From Halodesulfovibrio sp. MK-HDV (GTDB taxonomy: Bacteria; Desulfobacterota; Desulfovibrionia; Desulfovibrionales; Desulfovibrionaceae): 64,000 nt of DNA. A program made the position numbers and the translations under genes. How positions within the stretch are numbered: position 1 is the first letter of the stretch; each line of letters opens with the position of its first letter. The stretch covers positions 124,001 to 188,000 of the forward strand of contig NZ_WYDS01000001.1 of the NCBI RefSeq assembly GCF_009914765.1, read 5' to 3'. Shown here piece by piece: positions 62,789 to 64,000 of the stretch. The notes under the pieces were generated by a model. That model saw only the letters and a program-made list of their open reading frames with translations, ran no database searches and was not told the DNA's origin.

Positions 62789-63598
62789 TTATGGTCTCAT
62801 TGCTTCAAGTTTGGTGTCAGGTGGCAACGTGAGCTCAAGAGCTTGTGCTTCAAAGGGGACGGCAGGATTTGAACGGTCTTTTATTAAAAAAAGTGCGCTT
62901 CGTTCAGTTCCGGCTATTACTCTGATCTTATCCGGCAGGCCATGGTCATATTCCTCAAAGGAAATAGACATGGATTTTCCTTTTTGTTCCCAGACAAGGG
63001 GAACTCCCTGTTTATTTAAGACAAGAATGCCATCAGTCAACTTTGGTGACGATTTTTTGTTCTCAGGTTGTGTAGGGAATGTATACGCAATATTAGTGGT
63101 CCCTTCAACATATGCAGTGTCGTACATTTTGGGGAACAGATCTGCGTAGTTGCCTCGTAAAAGAGCGACAATGTCTTGAACTGATATGGGTACAGGTAGG
63201 CCCATACGTACCAGTAGTTCCTGGCCTGAATCTGAGTAGACTGCGCGCTTGCTATCTGGTTCGAAAATCACAGACCGTGAATCACTGATACGTAAGCTTG
63301 CTACAACAGACCCAAATGGTCCGAGGATATCTATGCGGACAGGATTATTTCCGTTTCCCCACATTCTCAGTGAAGCTCTATTGCTTGAGTCCGGTGTTTT
63401 AAATCGGAAAGAGGCACTGATGCTGAAGGGAACTTCGGTTGATCTTCTTTCTGCACTTGCACGGTATTTCGCCCATACTTGTTCTGCTTCGGTCTGAGGC
63501 GCCGGCTGGTCTATGCGTAATTGGGGTGCATGTTGTGCACAGGCACTTAACAAAAGAATGACGGAAACCACAGAAGTCAAGCGAAGCAGTCTTTTCAT
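62789..63598 (-). CDS. LolB-like outer membrane lipoprotein
   Basis: 269 residues, lipobox LLSAC at about 16-20. Residues 50-260 form a beta-barrel-half of the LolA/LolB type (ASFRFKTPDSSNRASLRMWG; PVRIDILGPFGSVVASLRI; GIPLVWEQKGKSMSISFEEY-like strands). LolB receives lipoproteins from LolA at the outer membrane. Identity is by fold pattern and by its setting after a TPR protein, so moderate. Starts one base before the TPR gene's stop region, so coupled. Confidence 0.72.
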   Translation of the reverse strand: MKRLLRLTSVVSVILLLSACAQHAPQLRIDQPAPQTEAEQVWAKYRASAERRSTEVPFSISASFRFKTPDSSNRASLRMWGNGNNPVRIDILGPFGSVVASLRISDSRSVIFEPDSKRAVYSDSGQELLVRMGLPVPISVQDIVALLRGNYADLFPKMYDTAYVEGTTNIAYTFPTQPENKKSSPKLTDGILVLNKQGVPLVWEQKGKSMSISFEEYDHGLPDKIRVIAGTERSALFLIKDRSNPAVPFEAQALELTLPPDTKLEAMRP

Positions 63599-64000
63599 TT
63601 ATAAGTCCTTGAGTTTTTGTCTGATCAGCTCTGGGTTACTATGCCCTTTAAGTGCTCGCTGGTAGCCTTTTCGAGCTTCGGCATCATTTTTACGCTTTTT
63701 CGCAATATCACCATAATGTTCCCAAATTGTTGGGTCATTTGTACCAAGAGTTACGGCTTGAGTGATATATGTCCATGCGTTTTTGTAGTCATCGCGTAAA
63801 TAATAAACCCACGCTAACGAATCAAGGATATAAGGCTGCCCCGGAGCAAGGTTTGCCGCGGTGCGAACCAGTACTAAAGCTCGATCTAGATCCTTGCCCT
63901 GTTCGGCAAGGGTGTAGCCGACAAAATTCAGCGCCTTGAAATATTCAGGATCGTCACTGATGACTTGTTCCATTATCTCAAGTGCACGTTTTTTATCACC
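63599..64000 (-). CDS. TPR-repeat protein, C-terminal part (partial)
   Basis: The frame is open through the right edge, so only the last ~133 residues are seen. Four TPR units are visible (KALNFVGYTLAEQGKDLDRA; ILDSLAWVYYLRDDYKNAWT; WEHYGDIAKKRKNDAEARKG). It likely acts in the periplasm as a scaffold. Operon with the LolB-like gene. Confidence 0.8.
   Translation of the reverse strand, partial: GDKKRALEIMEQVISDDPEYFKALNFVGYTLAEQGKDLDRALVLVRTAANLAPGQPYILDSLAWVYYLRDDYKNAWTYITQAVTLGTNDPTIWEHYGDIAKKRKNDAEARKGYQRALKGHSNPELIRQKLKDL

Overview
The window looks like a chromosomal segment of a sulfate-reducing Desulfovibrionaceae bacterium. The best evidence is two adjacent periplasmic uptake-type hydrogenases, a [NiFe] pair (hynBA) and a selenocysteine-containing [NiFeSe] pair (hysBA). 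Each has its own maturation protease, and a hypC and an ileS-lspA cluster lie next to them. The DNA is moderately AT-rich for that family, which suggests a marine Halodesulfovibrio-like lineage; this is inference, not something I could test.

Layout. 1-4.1 kb: the end of a podovirus-type prophage. It holds the C-terminus of a virion protein, a reverse-strand secreted cargo gene, a T7-type tail fibre, two small late genes and a terminator, and it stops at tRNA-Met(CAT), a likely attachment site. 4.3-11.1 kb (minus strand): cheZ, then an operon-like run ileS-lspA-PLDc_N protein-CpoB-like lipoprotein-NIL ferredoxin-PilZ-like protein. 11.2-18.5 kb (minus): hypC, maturation protease, hynA, hynB, second protease, hysA (in-frame UGA plus SECIS hairpin), hysB. 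18.5-19.6 kb: a probable small-RNA gene with its own promoter and terminator, and a 56-codon gene. 19.6-25 kb: gluQ, a Desulfovibrio-type unknown gene, a TetR regulator, a frameshifted acyltransferase and ettA.

25.2-35.2 kb is the most unusual region. A 1143-residue cytoplasmic-looking protein with a complete calcineurin-like metallophosphoesterase core overlaps the first of four tandem paralogous lipoproteins with pentapeptide-like repeats. The spacers between the paralogues are decayed copies of the 3' end of the phosphoesterase gene and of the 3' end of the convergent BON-domain lipoprotein gene beyond the array. The array therefore grew by tandem duplication of one block about 1.5 kb long. 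A large effector-like protein followed by multiplied lipoproteins resembles a toxin and its immunity genes, but that reading is a hypothesis.

35.2-64 kb is mostly housekeeping: rarA, rsmE, gcvT, a large unknown protein, a double-GAF protein, mreB, suhB, a Nudix hydrolase, rimI, tpiA, secG, tRNA-Leu, paaK, rsfS, gpmI, an NSS transporter with its 33-residue MetS subunit, rho, carD, pth, rplY, prs, tRNA-Gln, ispE, hslV, an M48/TPR protease, cysS, rpiB, a LolB-like lipoprotein and the end of a TPR protein. Two genes in the window (acyltransferase and first array lipoprotein) are broken at a run of eight A where seven would restore the frame. I saw no CRISPR array, transposase or rRNA gene.
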